A stretch of 64,000 nucleotides of DNA, from NCBI GenBank assembly GCA_958296015.1, contig CATQIH010000020.1, forward strand, positions 186,001 through 250,000, given 5' to 3'. The position numbers and the translations under genes are program-made. The stretch comes from Cyclobacteriaceae bacterium (lineage in GTDB: Bacteria; Bacteroidota; Bacteroidia; Cytophagales; Cyclobacteriaceae). The notes below the pieces were generated by a model, which saw only the letters and a program-made list of their open reading frames with translations, was not told the DNA's origin and did no database searches. Shown piece after piece: positions 63,139-64,000 of this stretch; positions within the stretch are counted from its first letter, which is position 1; the number at the start of each line of letters is the position of its first letter.

Positions 63139-64000
63139 ATGGCTATTGCATCCGTAGAAATAGAAAACTTTAAATCTATCAGGAAAGCACACGTTGAACT
63201 CAATCCTATCAATATTCTGATCGGAGCGAATGGCGTGGGAAAAAGTAATTTTATAGGGTTTTTTAAATTGCTTTATAATATTCGCAGACAGAAATTACAA
63301 AACGCCATTGCTTTTAACAGAGTAGATAATGTGCTTTACTTTGGAAGAAAAGTTTCTGAATCTTTGAAAGGGAGCATTATTTTTAAAAACAACGAAGATA
63401 AAATCACCAATAAATATGAATTTGAGCTTATTCCAGATCAGCGGAACAGCTTGATCTTTAAAAATGAGAAAGGCTGTTTTAACCGCAGTCGGGCACATAA
63501 TATCGATTGGTACTGTGATCAGTACGGTGGCAGAGAAGAGAGTTTTATTTTTCAGGTAAGTCCTTTACAGTATGGTGTAGAAGGTTATTTGAAAAAATAT
63601 TTCAGTGAATTTAACATCTACCACTTCCATGATACTAGCCGTTCTTCTACATTTAAACAGGCCAATAAAATCAAAGACAACCGATGGTTGCGGGAAGACG
63701 GAAGTAATTTGGCGGCTTTTCTGTATAAACTACAGCAAACTAATGCCGGAAGCTTCAAAGTTATTGAAAAAACCATTCAGTCTATTGCGCTTTTTTTTGA
63801 TCGTTTTGACCTAGCTCCTGATGGGATCAATCCAGAGCTTATTGATTTAGTATGGCTGGAAAAAGGTTCTGATCAGTATTTTAATGCTTATAATTTGTCA
63901 GACGGAACTTTAAGGATGATAGCACTGACTACTCTACTGCTTCAACCCGAACTACCAAAAACTATGATCATCGATGAACCTGAACTGGGTTTACATCCCT
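63139..64000 (+). CDS. AAA-family ATPase (SMC/RecF-like), 3' end outside the window
   Basis: The first 287 residues are present. Walker A is LIGANGVGKSNFIGFFKLLY in the N-terminal part (MAIASVEIENFKSIRKAHVE). The signature-like LSDGTLRMIALTTLLL and Walker B TMIIDEPELGLHP are at the cut end. This is the AAA_15/AAA_21 group of DUF2813-like, OLD-type ATPases, often paired with nucleases or defence genes. The C-terminal domain that would show this lies beyond position 64000. Confidence 0.82.
   Translation, partial: MAIASVEIENFKSIRKAHVELNPINILIGANGVGKSNFIGFFKLLYNIRRQKLQNAIAFNRVDNVLYFGRKVSESLKGSIIFKNNEDKITNKYEFELIPDQRNSLIFKNEKGCFNRSRAHNIDWYCDQYGGREESFIFQVSPLQYGVEGYLKKYFSEFNIYHFHDTSRSSTFKQANKIKDNRWLREDGSNLAAFLYKLQQTNAGSFKVIEKTIQSIALFFDRFDLAPDGINPELIDLVWLEKGSDQYFNAYNLSDGTLRMIALTTLLLQPELPKTMIIDEPELGLHP

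Overview
The window comes from a member of the Bacteroidota, most likely the order Cytophagales. The evidence is a SusC/SusD pair, a type IX secretion (T9SS) sorting tail on a glycoside hydrolase, many short lipoproteins, DUF5723 and BatB/BatC proteins, and promoters of the Bacteroidota form TTG-N19-21-TAnnTTTG. No species can be named from the sequence.

Positions 1-9384 are an accessory, decaying region. It starts with the end of an NlpC/P60 peptidase. An intact tRNA-Ala(GGC) follows, flanked by two broken tRNA-Ala copies and by an intact and a truncated GIY-YIG nuclease gene. After a PAS histidine kinase come an IS66-type element, a frameshifted repressor/membrane-protein cluster with a strong operator-promoter, an IS3 remnant and two dead head-to-head IS110 transposases. 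Short GC-rich palindromic sequences of 13-15 nt sit inside the dead transposases and a tRNA relic and look like micro-insertions.

Positions 9385-23485 hold ordinary genes: a membrane methyltransferase, GH16 and GH5 beta-glucan hydrolases on either side of arsR-arsM, an RNA methyltransferase, a patatin-like membrane protein and an Xre-RES toxin-antitoxin pair. Positions 23486-31578 are one minus-strand operon: SusC, SusD, a lipoprotein, a Tat-exported flavin amine oxidase and a Tat-exported PLP aminotransferase. It looks like an amine or amino-acid acquisition system rather than a glycan locus.

Positions 31900-51523 carry a secreted Hint-domain protein, a histone-deacetylase-like enzyme overlapping comEC, several lipoproteins and outer-membrane proteins, an orphan ABC ATPase, a response regulator with an AAA+ domain but no DNA-binding domain, RNase P RNA, a thiolase and batB-batC.

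After tRNA-Ser and tRNA-Pro, positions 52176-60417 form a tightly coupled operon: a Thg1-like 3'-5' tRNA polymerase, hsdM, an ORF6N/phospholipase-D-like protein, hsdS, a RAYT (REP-associated tyrosine transposase) and hsdR. REP-type palindromes lie in frame inside hsdM (two) and inside the RAYT gene (one). This is the most interesting intact system: a type I restriction locus translationally coupled to a tRNA-repair-type polymerase and carrying its own REP transposase. The window ends with a T9SS-tail remnant, a DUF937 protein, a divergent arylesterase/ABC-ATPase pair and a truncated AAA ATPase.
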